Shown: positions 52,815-64,000 of the stretch, piece after piece
How positions within the stretch are numbered: position 1 is the first letter of the stretch
Layout: each line of letters opens with the position of its first letter
Assembly (NCBI RefSeq): GCF_035083965.1
Contig: NC_089732.1
Span: 2,400,883 to 2,464,882, forward strand
DNA: 64,000 bases
From: Branchiostoma lanceolatum
Taxonomy: Eukaryota > Chordata > Leptocardii > Amphioxiformes > Branchiostomatidae
Reading direction: 5' to 3'
Made by a program: the position numbers and the translations under genes
The notes under the pieces: generated by a model
Told to the model about the DNA's origin: nothing
The model's input: only the letters and a program-made list of their open reading frames with translations
Databases searched by the model: none

Positions 52815-55077
52815 GTGCCACACCCTTACAACGGGATCAGACTGATTGGAAGTCAGCTGCGGACGCCGCTGCGAAAATACCAAACGCGATGTACATCTCT
52901 AGAGCAGGTAAAAGTCTAGAAACGATCCTTGGGTTCCGATTCAATTATAATAGTCTGTACTTTAAGGAACTTTATTGATGTTTAACTGAGTTGTATGACC
53001 AATTTTAATGACTCTTAAGTTAAACTGTATTATAACTTAGTTGTAATTTCTATTCTCACATTTGTGTTTTGTCCCTGTAAATGTTGGCTCTCGACAATCA
53101 GCCATGCTGCCTGAGAGTCTGTGCAGTGTTCAGTAACACTTGCTAGTAAATAAATAGATAAATAAACGATCCTTTGATACTTTTTCTACTTTCTGTCAGG
53201 ATTGTCTTGGTGAATATTTCTTTATTGATGGATATTACTTTTTTCTGTGTTGTTGACATTGTGTGAGAGGATTAAAATGTATCGTTAATAGTTCCTCTTA
53301 GCTTTGCTTCAACACAAAAATGCACCAAAGGCTGAATGAAATATGCGCTCAAACATGATCATGGTCTGATGTCCAATCACATACGGTCACGTGCTCTAGC
53401 ACATGACGTCAGTATGCCACAACCGTGACGTCGACTATTGGTCAAAAGTGACAGAATGTTATACATGTACCTCCCAACGTGATATTTTTAATGATACCAT
53501 GAATATTATTCACTTGAAAGTTCATCTGTGTTGGTAGAAGTCATTCAACTGCAATATGTCAACACAAAATTTGGACTTTACCAAATTTTCTTTCCCAAAT
53601 TTTTGCTCATTCCTTGACAAAAACTGGCGCTGATCAGTCCAAAACTTGTGTAATTTCAATTTTCTGTTGGCAAATGCCGTTCAACTTTGATTCAGTACAC
53701 ATCTTCACAAGTCTCGTCCTAGCCTCGTGTTCTCGCGAGACTAGGTCATTCCGTGATCAAGATGTACAGTTGACATCGAAAATTTGGAGGTGCGTATCTC
53801 GCTACCTTTTTAAGTCATTGTTTGACGAATATTCTTGTAACTGTGATTATACGTGACCGATGAACCTCTTCAACTTTGATTCAGTACAGATATTATTCTT
53901 TTCGTCAACCACTAGACTATGCCTATGGAGCAGACACCGACAAGAAGACGAAATGTCTCAACCTGTGCAAGACGTTCCTGAAAGCCGCTGGACTCTTCTT
54001 CGCCGTGGTCAATGTCATGTTGTTGCCACTATTTGCAGGTGATTTTGTCCGTAGTTTGTACAGGGGTAAAGATTAACTTGAAAATGTAACTAATCATCAA
54101 ACAACAAAAATCATCATTAGACAATAACTGAGATAACTTAATAGACTAGAAATATTGAGTTCGATTGTTTCTTTCCTTTCTTTGTTATACAGCACGGACT
54201 GAGCTGCGAATAAACGAGTTGGAACGGACTGAGCTGCGAATAAACGAGTTGGAAGGTACGTTTGTTGACCTAATGTCAATATGAAAATATCCACTGTGTA
54301 CCGTCAGTTTGTTGAATAGTCATAGAATATCAATTGTGCACTAGAAGACTTTTCAGGTCATCACAAGATTGCAATATGTCTTCTTTTCTTTTACATTCTT
54401 TCAGTGTAGGCAATTATTGTCCAAAGTAGGAAGTGATCATGTTTTTTGTTGAACTTATTTCACAGTTTTTTTCTTAGGTAGCTGATTAAAGCAGCAAACC
54501 CATGCATATTTCAGAAATGTGTGTGCTCCCTGGAACAAACCGCTCTTTGGGAGGTAATGGCCTGTTGAAGTCATCGACTCCCACAGAGGTTCCTGGAAAA
54601 GTGGAGGTCATCCTGCCGGGAAACCAGGCAGGGGTGGCTGGAGCTGTCAGGCTTCCTGGGCTTCCAGGGCCGCCCGGACCTCCGGGGGAAAAGGGGTCCA
54701 TCGGGCCAGCTGGCCCTGGGTTTGTCGGGCCACCTGGGCCAACGGGCCCCACAAGAGGGAAAGGACCCATGGGGCCAGCTGGCCCCGGGTCTCCCGGTCT
54801 TCCTGGGCCACCCGGACTTCCCGGAGAAAAGGGGCCCACGGAGCCAGCTGGCCATGGGTCTGTCGGGCCTCCAGGGCTACCTGGACCTCCAGGAGAGAAG
54901 GGACCCATGGGGCCAGCTGGCCCTGGGTCTGTCGGGCCACCTGGCCCTCCTGGAAAGGATGGGCTCATGGGGCCGATTGGACCTAAGGGAGATGCTGGCA
55001 CACCTGGGTCGGCCGGACCTCCAGGAGAGAAGGGTCCCATAGGGCCGGCTGGTCCCGTGGGAATGCCTGGGCGTTAA
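52815..55077 (+). CDS. Gene D: transmembrane collagen-like protein, 5' end missing
   Basis: Closest to gene C. Exons seen: 52815-52907, 53916-54038, 54193-54255, 54515-55077, each in phase 1 with the next and closing at TAA. Exon 1 seen encodes the cytoplasmic repeat ([20 protein letters not shown]). The next encodes the basic stretch and membrane span ([15 protein letters not shown]). The coiled-coil exon lacks the start found in gene C and instead has an exact 30-bp duplication ([10 protein letters not shown] twice). The last exon has the [15 protein letters not shown] spacer, about 140 residues of Gly-X-Y and ends GPVGMPGR. There is no CTLD and no polybasic end. Without an identified start codon it could use a distant first exon or be a pseudogene; the coding exons show no lesion. 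Confidence 0.75.
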
Positions 55078-56090
55078 ACTGATGACTGAGTTTGAATACT
55101 GTCTTAAACTTAATCTTGGCCAATCCTCAAAGTTTTCCATTTCTATCAATTTATTCAGTCTTAATCATGATCACCTGTATCACAGGTGGACATAAACATA
55201 ATTTACCCATCTTGATCTTTTTGATGTCTGATGTTACCATATGAATACATAACCGGTCGAGTATAAACTTTATGCCTTCGTTTTCTATCTATTTTTCTTT
55301 TATTGGAGACGAACAAGTAATTTTGGTGCACGATAATATCAATATAAATGTATACAAAGCAAACAGCCGTGCGACGGAGGTGTCACTGATTTGGAGATGC
55401 AGGAATCCAGTCTTTGGTCTATGTATCCAAGCCTGCTTCTTACCATAAACAAAACTGCTCGCTTATTGACTTCGCACACGCCTCTTCCCTTCCCTGCCCT
55501 GTTGCTTTCCAACCCTATGGCCGGGCTATGGGCTAAGTTCACTTAGTGCTATTTGTTTCGACGAATACCTAAGCGATCGGCTGGCGTGGCGGATTTGCTG
55601 AGGACGGGCTTGCCCTATGACTTGTTGTGAGGGCTTAGCCTGTCTGTTGATAGCAAAGTCCCCGTGCGATGGTTGGAAGCGGAAATGAAATCCAAGTGTC
55701 TGTCTCTCTTTTTGTGTGTCACTTGCACTTGCACACTAACAAACTAACAAGGGGGGCAAGTAGCAAACCTTCACGTGGTGCCCCCTGTTAATCCCTCGCG
55801 GGAGACTAATTGCTACACAACGTACTTACTACTATATGTAGGGTCGGTAAAAATAACCAAAATGATCCTCGGCCCGACGATGGCATTTAATTAAAAGACA
55901 CCAGAATCTTTTTTTTTTCATTTTATTCCTACTTTCTCAAAAGCAGTGGTTGACAGACTGGTGAGTGGGACGCCAACTCACAGCAGTATTTATGTTCTCT
56001 ATCTCTTAATTAAGATTTATCATTTTTATTCATCCAAACATTTGCGATGAAATTACCAATTGTTCTGCAGGTGATTCCTATTGATATCTC
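55078..56090. other. Intergenic space after gene D
   Basis: No supported gene. The segment 55140-55245 (ATCACCTGTATCACAGGTGG, ATAAACATAATTTACCC) is similar to 57110-57195, after the next candidate gene. Confidence 0.55.
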
Positions 56091-56098
56091 CCACACAG

Positions 56099-56950
56099 GT
56101 GACCACAACTGACCTGCATAACATAGCCACAGTGGCGATGTTTCAGAACACAGAAGCTTTCAGTATTTTCAGAAGAACGCCCTCCAGCCTTTCGTCTGGT
56201 AAGTACTCTTTGAAATACTCGTGCAATGAACATGATATAACTGCTGTTACAATTCACACTCTACCTTGGCGTTTGTGATTTCGCAGTCCTCTTTAAAGGA
56301 GTGGACCGGTCATTCAGCCAACAAGATGACCAAACTGGCGGAAGACCGCCAACAGTGGAGAGCTTTCACTGAGAGCTATGCTGCGCCGACGGCTGACTAA
56401 GCTATGGGAGAGAGTGAGTGAGTGAGTCCTCTTTCCTAATTCAAAACTTGCACTCGTACGATTATCTAATTAATGGAGCCCTTATTGTACACATAACACA
56501 TATACCCACTGTGTTAAGTACAGGTTACAACAAAATGATAGTTTACAGATACAAATGTACATGTATACATAGTCAAATAACTACAAGAATTATAAACTAC
56601 TTGGATTCGACTTCTCCTTGCTTGTTTTCGTAATGGTAATAATGTAAGAGCCATTTTCTGACTCCCTGCAAGTGTATGTGACCTCTTGTGAAATCTTTAG
56701 TGTCATCATACAACATTAACAGACGTTGATTATCTTTTACAGTTACTGCAAAATTGTTCCAGCACAAGAAACGATTCAGTCTTCATCGACCGAAGGAAGC
56801 TGTTGATGCGGCTAACAACGAGAACCACGTCATTGCACCGAGAGATCTTCGCACAAATACAGAAACGCGCATGAATAAGCCACATTTTCGGATCCAATCC
56901 GGCTGTTTTATTCACGAATATTTACTCTGTATGATATGTGAGGTTGGATA
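56099..56950 (+). CDS. Unrecognised two-exon coding candidate
   Basis: Exon 1 is about 56099-56200 (after CACACAG, before GTAAGT): VTTTDLHNIATVAMFQNTEA and on to RRTPSSLSS. Exon 2 is about 56743-56950 (after TTTACAG): VTAKLFQHKKRFSLHRPKEA, ending CMICEVG-stop. Both are phase 1 at the junction and the frame stays open over about 100 residues. I do not recognise the family, there is no clear start Met, and exon 2 is basic. Between them at 56282-56410 lies a retrotransposon-like tail. It could be the end of a longer gene, an unspliced TE product or chance. The splice phase agreement is the main support. Confidence 0.3.
56282..56430 (+). mobile_element. Possible LINE tail with (GTGA)n end
   Basis: KMTKLAEDRQQWRAFTESYA followed by a stop and GAGTGAGTGAGTGAG resembles the C-terminal tail of RTE/L2-type ORF2 with a microsatellite 3' end. 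It is only about 40 residues long. Confidence 0.5.
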
Positions 56951-56959
56951 AGAGTATTG

Positions 56960-59900
56960 TCACAACCAGTTTGTCAAAAATCTCTGTATACAGGTCTCTT
57001 TAGTTTTTACACATTGTTAAACTTGAAGCACAAAGCATTAAACCATCGAATTACCGACACCCAGGGCTCGTCGTCTTCACTGTGTTTATGGCTGAATCTT
57101 AGTTACCATAGCAATCAATATATTCAGGTTAATTACACTCACCTGTGTTACAGGTGTACATGAACATAATTTACCCAAATGGTCTTTTTTAGTGTCCAAA
57201 CCACAAACGAAAGATGCTTGCTTTTAAGGTACTGTAAAGATTTCCGGGGGTGTAGGTGGGGCTGGGGCACAAAAGGTCATCAGTACGATTAATAAATTTG
57301 CATACAAAATTAAACGTTGTATTGAGGGGAGGGCTAGAAGAGTCTGGGAAAATGAACTTATAATGTAAAATTTCTATGTTTTTGTTATATTCTGACATCG
57401 TGTTACGTGACGTTTTGCGGCACAGCCTGGCGCGGCCAGACCGGCCTTAAGGGCACCGCGGAGGGCCCTAGTTTTTTGAGACACTAAGTTCCCAGACAGA
57501 GAACTAGTGATCTCCTAAGCCACAGGACAGCTCAGCTCAGCCGTCCAAGGCTCGCACATGCCCGCCCACTTGGGCTGGCATCTTCTCCCGAAAAGGAGGT
57601 TGTCGTTTTCTTGAGTTGCAGGCAAGGAACGACATAACTCGGAACTACTTTGTCTAAAGCCCAGAGTAGCTCCCGACAACTTTTACTTGTGGTCCACGGA
57701 TTGTACGGAAATAAGGATAAACTTGATTCCTCCCATGAATATAATCTTACTTCTATACATTCGGATCTCTTTAAAGTGAACAGTACCCCAGTGCACGTTT
57801 TACTTAATACGGCACTAATATCTGGTCTTTTCTTGCACCGATATTTCAGATTTTCTATGGCAGTCGAGGCTACTTGGGTAGATTATGATAATATGCTAAT
57901 ACTGTTACACCTTAGTTCACATGGTAATGTCTCAGACACGGAAAAGTCCACTTCTGTAAGGCTCTGGCCAAGATCTGAAAGCGTCTAGCTGATCTCAGAA
58001 TCACGTTTTGACATATTACTGGAGAATGGAGCAACTTTTGGTGAAGGATATAAGCAGCAATGGAACAGAGATCATAAGGATTATACTATGACAATACGGA
58101 AGCAGAAAACTGTTATATGTGTTAAAGCGGAAATTCGTCCCCAAAATAGAAAGCCTCCCCCCCCCCAAATATGCCTTAGAACACATTTTTTTTAAAAGCC
58201 GGAGCCGAACCTCAGCTTGGAGAGTAAGACACACTCAACTTCTTCAAATCTCATAGATGCTCAAAATTTCAAGTAATAGGTGTTGATAAACATGTGTTTG
58301 TAATCAGTCTGAATCACATAAACAAGAAAGAAAGTCCAGTCTCCTTCCTGAAACCTGAATGTTTTTATTGGTTTTCAGCCTTTAAGTCAATATCTGATGC
58401 ATCTGTATATCTGTTTACATACATACGTCATAATTTCAGAAAGGAAACAAAAACACCAGCAAGAAAATACACTGTATTCTGCAACATGACTACATGAAAC
58501 ATTGAGTATAGAAGACATATAGAATAACGCTGACATAATAACATACATGTAAATATATATAACCATGATAGTTGAATGTTTATGTTAATTAAAGGGAGTC
58601 CAAGATACAGTGACATAAAATGGATTGCGAACATGCAACAAAATATTCAACTTTGTGTTCTGTTCATCAAAGCTAAGGTTGAAATATATGAAAAAGCAAC
58701 AACATGGTAGATGAATTTGTAAACATTGAGGCATCATAATGTTTGTTACTGTTTTACTACAGAAAAGATACCTCATTGATGAACCAAGGTGAACATGTCC
58801 AAGGTCTTGCCAAGAAAGTTGACAAGGAAGATGCACAAGTTACACATAGACAAAATACAAAGATCGTTTGTCCAGAGTTGCAAAGTTTGCTTCATCTGTA
58901 AACCTCACCTATAGATGTCTAATAACCTTTATCAACATTATACACAAAATGATGTTACATATCCAGTACTAACTAGTGAATACAATGCAAAATGATATAA
59001 TACATGTAGCACCAAATACAAACGAATATGAATGGACACGAATACATAACTACTTCAAGACTGAATTATCATATAACAACTATTCTCTACCATGTAGAAC
59101 TGAGGCCTTGCTACATCCCTAATCACAGGAAATAGCAATACTAGAATGATGGTCAGATCATTGACAAACTATACACAAAAAAAGAAATGTTTTTATACAT
59201 AAAAATTCAACATGGTTTCTTCACATTAGACTTAGCAATATCTGTGAGTGTAACAAGTTTTGAGGCTCATTATTTGGCACTTTGAAGAAAATTGATATCT
59301 ACATGTATTCAGAATCTTAGATTTAAAACCTCATGTTTCAAGCACTTCAAAAATGAAGTTTTTCTTGATTGTCGGACTTAAACAATACTTGGTATCATTT
59401 TTTGGCAATATCTAATGTTAGTGGCCTTAAAATGAGATTGAGTGGTCGATGGGGTATAGCCCACAAAAATATCTTGATTGTAAAGACAAAAGCATGATTG
59501 TGGCCTACATACTGTTTCAAAGGCTTATATATTCATAATTTAGTTGGGCATGACTTTTATTTTGTTCTCAGCAACTACAATTTTGATTATGTTATCAAGA
59601 ACTATAAAATACACGTCACAATGATGGAATAAAACTACACGATTATACAAACAAGTTGTCCAATTTTGGTTGCCAAGATTCACCTAGCAATAGATTAGAA
59701 TAGATCAAGATAAAAAATACAAAGAGCCTCAACTCCAACAGAAAACTGATTTGTTACTGTGACCCTAACACAGTCAGCTTTGGGGGTGACAAAAACCTGA
59801 GAGCTAAAAGTACCTTGGAATGCTGATAATTCATACGGAAATGAAAGTTTTAAAAACAGCAACAAAATACACAATACTTGTCTAAGCCTTAAAAATTCCC

Positions 59901-60200
59901 CAGGCATACTTGAATAAACAACAACCCAACCGCCCGACCCAAACCCTGACCCAATCCCTATGTACAGAAGTAACTGGCCTGCAAGTACTAATAACAAAAT
60001 GGGTATGTTTCATATTTTGCTCTATCGAGCCCTTTCTGATACTGACTTCCATACTGGTGTCACTATTTGCATTTTCAGCGAATCCTCGCTTAGATGCACA
60101 AGCCTTCATTATCAACAGGATTTTACATATCCTAATGTACATGTATTTTTTTCCTGTTCTGTTAGTTTCAAACACTTAATGGTGGTTATTTTGCATCTCT
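56960..60200. other. Intergenic or long 3' region, no gene recognised
   Basis: AT-rich with scattered short ORFs and no splice-supported exons that I could join. The part near 61 kb could be 3'UTR of the EGFLAM-like gene. 57110-57195 duplicates 55140-55245. Confidence 0.5.
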
Positions 60201-60209
60201 GATTATCTT

Positions 60210-61435
60210 TGCATTTCTCACACTTAAAGATGTTCAGCATGTCAGGAAATGTAAGAAAACCCATATGACTCACAACGAAATGCAAATAAGGACAACAATA
60301 TGCTCCATCCTCAGAACATTGTCTTTAAGATAATGTCTAAAGAATACACCCGATCCTTAGAATGTTGCAAGAAGATGTTTATCCTTAAGATGTCTCAAGA
60401 ATATAGCCTGTATTCTCAAGACCTTAAACATCTCAATTATACCCTCTATCCTTAAGATAAGGTCTTAAGATCATACCCTCTACACTACCAAAAATGAATA
60501 AGAAAGTTTTTCTTGTTTTTCTTCCACATAGAAAATTGATCTTCCAGGGAGAAAATTTTTCTGTGTACAAGAAATCGGTCTTGTCCATGGGGCAAGCAAA
60601 TTTTTCTTGTTGCGATTTTTCATGTTTTGAGATTTTTTTTCTTATACTTGTTCAGGAATGGAACTGGTTATAAGAAACCAATTCTTGTATTTCTTAAGAA
60701 TTGAATCTGGTCAAGAATATGCAAGAATTTTTTTCTTGCATTTTTAAGAAAAATAAGAAAGTTTTGCTTTTATTTCTAGAAATTTTTGTGCGTGAGAATC
60801 TTTCAGAAACACTTTCTCCTCTGAAGAAAAATAGGAAAATTGTTCTTTGTGTAAGAACGGACATTTTTTGTGGTTTCTTGTTTTACTTTCTTTTTCTTCT
60901 TGATTTTCTTCGTGCAAGAATATTTTTCTCCATACAAGAATTGTCCAAAAATAAGCAAAACAAGAAAAAATATTTTTGGTAGTGTATCCTTAAGAATAAC
61001 CTTAAGACAGCATCAGAAGACAATGCTCCATTCAAGATAATGTGTCAAGAATATGTTGTATCCTCAAGAACATGCTCTGCCCTTAAGATTATTATAACCC
61101 TTCATCATGTGCACTTCACGATGTTCTGTCCTGCTGTAAGCATTAATCTTAAGATAAGGTCTGAAGAACATCCTTAAGTAACGTCTCAATAATGCCCTAT
61201 TTTCAAGATGTCTTTCGAGATTAAGAAACTAACGCCCTTGAAAGTCTCAAGAAAATGCTCTGAGATCATACAGTCTCAAGAATACAATTTCTCATGAAAA
61301 TAACATCTCAAGAATAAGCCCTAATCTTAAGTTAATGTCTGAGGAATATGGCATTGCTCTTAATATCATAAGATAACATCTTAAAAACTTAATTGTCTCA
61401 AGAACACGCTCTGCCCTTAAGATTATTATAACCCT
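60210..61435. repeat. Degenerate minisatellite, CTTAAGAT / TCTCAAGAATA units
   Basis: Phrases such as CTTAAGATAATGTC, TCTCAAGAATA and CCTTAAGAT recur about every 30-40 bp through the interval and stop just before the EGFLAM-like last exon. It is interrupted by the foldback at 60478-60984. Confidence 0.75.
60478..60984. repeat. MITE-like foldback, TACACTACCAAAAAT ends
   Basis: Left end TACACTACCAAAAATGAATAA, right end ATATTTTTGGTAGTGTA. The interior is rich in TTTTTCTTG / CAAGAAAAA. It splits the minisatellite, so it inserted later. Confidence 0.85.
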
Positions 61436-61438
61436 TCA

Positions 61439-63413
61439 TCATGAACACTCGACGATGTTCTGTCCCGCCGTCGCCTCCTCGTACAGGCGGATGTGATAGT
61501 CGGTCGCCAAGGTAACATGGGAGATGCATCCCACAATGCCTCGGGTGTAGTGTCGCCCGGTGTCCATCACAATATTGTTCATCCCGCCTGCAGAGGAGGA
61601 AGTTGTTGAATCAGCAAAATGACGATCATAACACACTGTTAAGTTTATTCAGCATCCATAGCAATGTACAGACAGAGTTTTTTGATACTGACATTCCTTT
61701 TTACTTTGCTAATTACCTGCTGATACTAGTGATAGCTGCTATGTTCAGATTTGACTGAAGCTACCTTGCCCCCCCAACAACCCATAGGTCAAGGGACTAG
61801 GTAGGTAGGTAAGACTCAATCTTGGGCTATCAACATGGTGCCATAAAGTTTCAAAATCATTTTCCACATCTAGTAAAGAAGAGAGTTCAATAGTTAGAAA
61901 CAATGTCCTGCCATCATAAATTGCTAAGTTATCTGATCTGTCCTTGTCGCAAGACTTAAGCCCTTTGTAGTTGGACAGCCTTGGCTGTATGCTGCCCAGA
62001 ACTGCTAGACCAAAGAAAGATTACAATATAGAAAATGAATTGCGTATCCTCAAATGATTTTCTGACAAACCTAGGAAGAGTCCTGAGTTGGTGTTGAGCT
62101 GCTTCAGTCTGCCGGGGGAGGTTCCGGGGACAGGGTCAAGGTCATCCAGGATCAGCACCGCGTTGGGGCCATCCCTGTAAGAGACACAGCGAGTTAAAAA
62201 CTATGCGGGCACAAAGGACAAGATTTATAGAAAAAAGTGTGTGCTATAACCATTACCATTGTAACTGACAAGATCCAGCAAACAATCTTATATGTATCGA
62301 TGGAGCAAAAAGATACGTAATAAGATATGCAATACAAAGTTACTCATTGACAAGCAACTGGATTTGTAAAAGGTCAGCTACAGTATTTCAGACAGTATCT
62401 TTTGCCAGTGACTACCACTGACAAAGCAAAGAAAGATTCTCTCAGAAATGTCTGACCTTTGATTAACAAAAGTTATCCAGCTGCAAAGTTATTCAATAGA
62501 ATATTCAAGGTCAGATAAACCATCCTGACCTTCTTGCCCTGATCTTGTGCCACCTGCCGTCGTTGATTGTAGTGTTGGAGGACAGCTGGGCCTCCCCACT
62601 GCCCAGGTTGTACCTGTGTATGGCAAAGAGGTGCACAAATCATTGTGAGAAAACAAAATAATGTTCTCCATCTCCAGTGCATGTGACAGGCATATCATGG
62701 AAAACACACAACAGCAAAAACATAAATACAAACAGACAAAAACAATACCCCTTAAATTAATAGACTTTTCCACTGACCCAATGACCTTGATTGACAAGTC
62801 TGATTAATGACAACTTCTACTGCCTCTGACCTGTCTGACCTTTGCAGTCCCCTCACTTTGTTCCCTGCATCCAAATAACTACACTACGGCAAACAAACAG
62901 GCTGAAAACAATACCTGACCATTTTCACAGAGGCAAAGAAGAGGAGGGGGTGTCCCTGTGGTGTAGTGGCCTGCGCCTTTGTCTCTCACCACATCTGGTT
63001 CCAATTACTTGGATCAGAAGGACTGGGGTTCAAGCCCCGGGTAGGACATCTCTGGACAAGAGGCGCATTGAGTCATACCAAAGACTTTATAAAAATGGTA
63101 CATACTTGTGAAACAGTATGGAAGTTAAACACACTTCACTGCCAGTGGACTAGCCCCCTGCTGCAGCGATTGCACCACAGTGTGGCCCAGGGCTATGAAA
63201 CGGAGATGGGCATCGCCCTATACATCAATAATGGTGTGGGAGGATTTTAACTTTTAACTAAAAGAAGTGGAAGTTGACACTGACCTGAGCACCACAGCGC
63301 CGCCCTCCAGCCCTATGGAGATGAAGTCGCGATGTCTGCCCATCGGCAGCGACCCGCTCCACAGAACCATCCCGTCAGCCGTCGTCGTCTTGATGCGGAT
63401 CTGGAAGTCGTTC
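61439..63413 (-). CDS. EGFLAM: Pikachurin-like protein, 3' end (last laminin-G domain)
   Basis: Four exons seen: 63285-63413, 62530-62613, 62071-62174, 61439-61587; all frames join to a TGA at 61439-61441, giving about 155 residues. The 5' part lies beyond the window. The sequence forms one laminin-G domain: [69 protein letters not shown], then [20 protein letters not shown] and GQNIVECS. From memory the last part closely resembles the C-terminus of vertebrate pikachurin, a secreted matrix protein that bridges dystroglycan and photoreceptor synapse receptors. Agrin and perlecan have related domains, but the end GCISHxTLxTDYHI fits pikachurin best. The laminin-G call is very secure; the gene-level name is less so. 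Confidence 0.8.
62950..63240 (+). mobile_element. tRNA-derived SINE
   Basis: CCTGTGGTGTAGTGGCCTGCG (box A) and GGGGTTCAAGCCCCGG (box B). The body shares GTGGACTAGCCCCCTG and GAAACGGAGATGGGC with 29404-29700. It lies antisense in an intron of the EGFLAM-like gene. Confidence 0.8.
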
Positions 63414-64000
63414 CTGTTCCCAGACAATCTAGCAAAAATGTTCAAAAGTTTGTTTTTCACAACGATTTTAAATACAAATCTTGCACCAATTTCCTTGGCT
63501 CTCAGAAATTGTAAAGGCTAAACTGAAGGTAAAACTTAAGAATGTTGTAAAAACAGAAAGAGATGAAAGAAAAACTGGAGTCTGACTATATTCGCTTCCT
63601 GACTCTGGTTTGAAAGTTGAATTTGTCAATGAATAAATATCTAAGTTCCTGGTATTGAAGGGTATCAGACAGGACTACAGTTCAATGTTTAAAGGCCACA
63701 CTTCACCGTATTTCCTTAATTAACTTACAGACATTCTATAGTAAATATTCAGCAAGAGGACAAAATGTAAAGACAGGACTGGCAGAAAAACTTGCATCCG
63801 ACTAGATTCACTTCTAGGCAGAAACTTTCCCCCCTCAGATTTTATTCTCCTTGATGTGGCCTACTCACATACCAAATTTTGTAACAATTCATCCATACAT
63901 TTTTTGTACATGTATATATAGCTTCTTGACTTATGCTGGTCACAAACAAACATAAACACACCAAAACATAGTGATACCTACCTGGGAAGCTAATATTAGA

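Noticed and set aside
57650-57988. 112-aa plus-strand ORF
   Set aside because: No recognised motif, no supporting splice sites and AT-rich composition; not enough for a gene call.
63982-64000. Possible further upstream exon of the EGFLAM-like gene (TTCCCAG before GTAGGT on the minus strand)
   Set aside because: The reading frame needed to join the exon at 63413 contains stops (TAA and TAG) within these 19 bases.

Overview
The window looks like nuclear DNA of an invertebrate chordate, most likely amphioxus (Branchiostoma). Genes have many short exons with canonical GT/AG introns. An EGF-CFC (Cripto-type) gene is present, the RTCA and DBT genes sit head to head as they do in human, and introns and intergenic spaces are full of short foldback (MITE-like) elements, tRNA-derived SINEs and broken non-LTR retrotransposon tails. 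Species assignment is inference. All gene models were joined by hand from splice sites. Reading frames close exactly across all exons for RTCA, DBT, the Cripto gene and four of the five collagen/lectin genes.

Layout. 17-4729 (minus): RTCA, RNA 3'-phosphate cyclase, complete, 10 exons, 365 aa. 5076-13936 (plus): DBT, the E2 core of branched-chain 2-oxoacid dehydrogenase, complete, 13 exons, 516 aa; the two ATGs are about 350 bp apart, so they probably share a bidirectional promoter. 17996-22777 (minus): EGF-CFC Nodal co-receptor, 5 exons, 200 aa. 24160-55077: a cluster of five related transmembrane collagen-like genes on both strands. Lectin genes A (24160-29898, plus) and B (31973-37139, plus) have a short cytoplasmic tail, one membrane span, a short coiled coil, a collagen domain and a C-type lectin domain (CTLD). 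Gene C (39422-41528, minus) and gene D (52815-55077, plus, first exon not found) end after the collagen domain. Gene E (44226-48137, minus) has three tandem cytoplasmic repeat exons, a membrane span, a coiled coil, a short collagen domain and a CTLD. A C2H2 zinc-finger gene with a nonsense-truncated finger array (50212-51072, plus) lies between E and D. An unrecognised two-exon coding candidate lies at 56099-56950. 61439-63413 (minus) is the 3' end of a pikachurin-like (EGFLAM) gene encoding its last laminin-G domain.

How they fit together. RTCA and DBT are housekeeping genes (RNA end metabolism, mitochondrial branched-chain amino-acid breakdown). The Cripto gene is a developmental signalling component. 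The five collagen/lectin genes form a locally duplicated family that resembles vertebrate membrane collectins and scavenger receptors in architecture; since collagen domains trimerise, CTLD-bearing and CTLD-less members could form mixed receptors (inference). The most novel-looking item is a repeated cytoplasmic motif (core DW-x3[12 protein letters not shown]) in genes C, D and E, with one or three exon copies per gene. A second recurring theme is tandem duplication and graded decay of gene pieces, especially terminal exons plus 3'UTR, seen in DBT and in lectin genes A and B.
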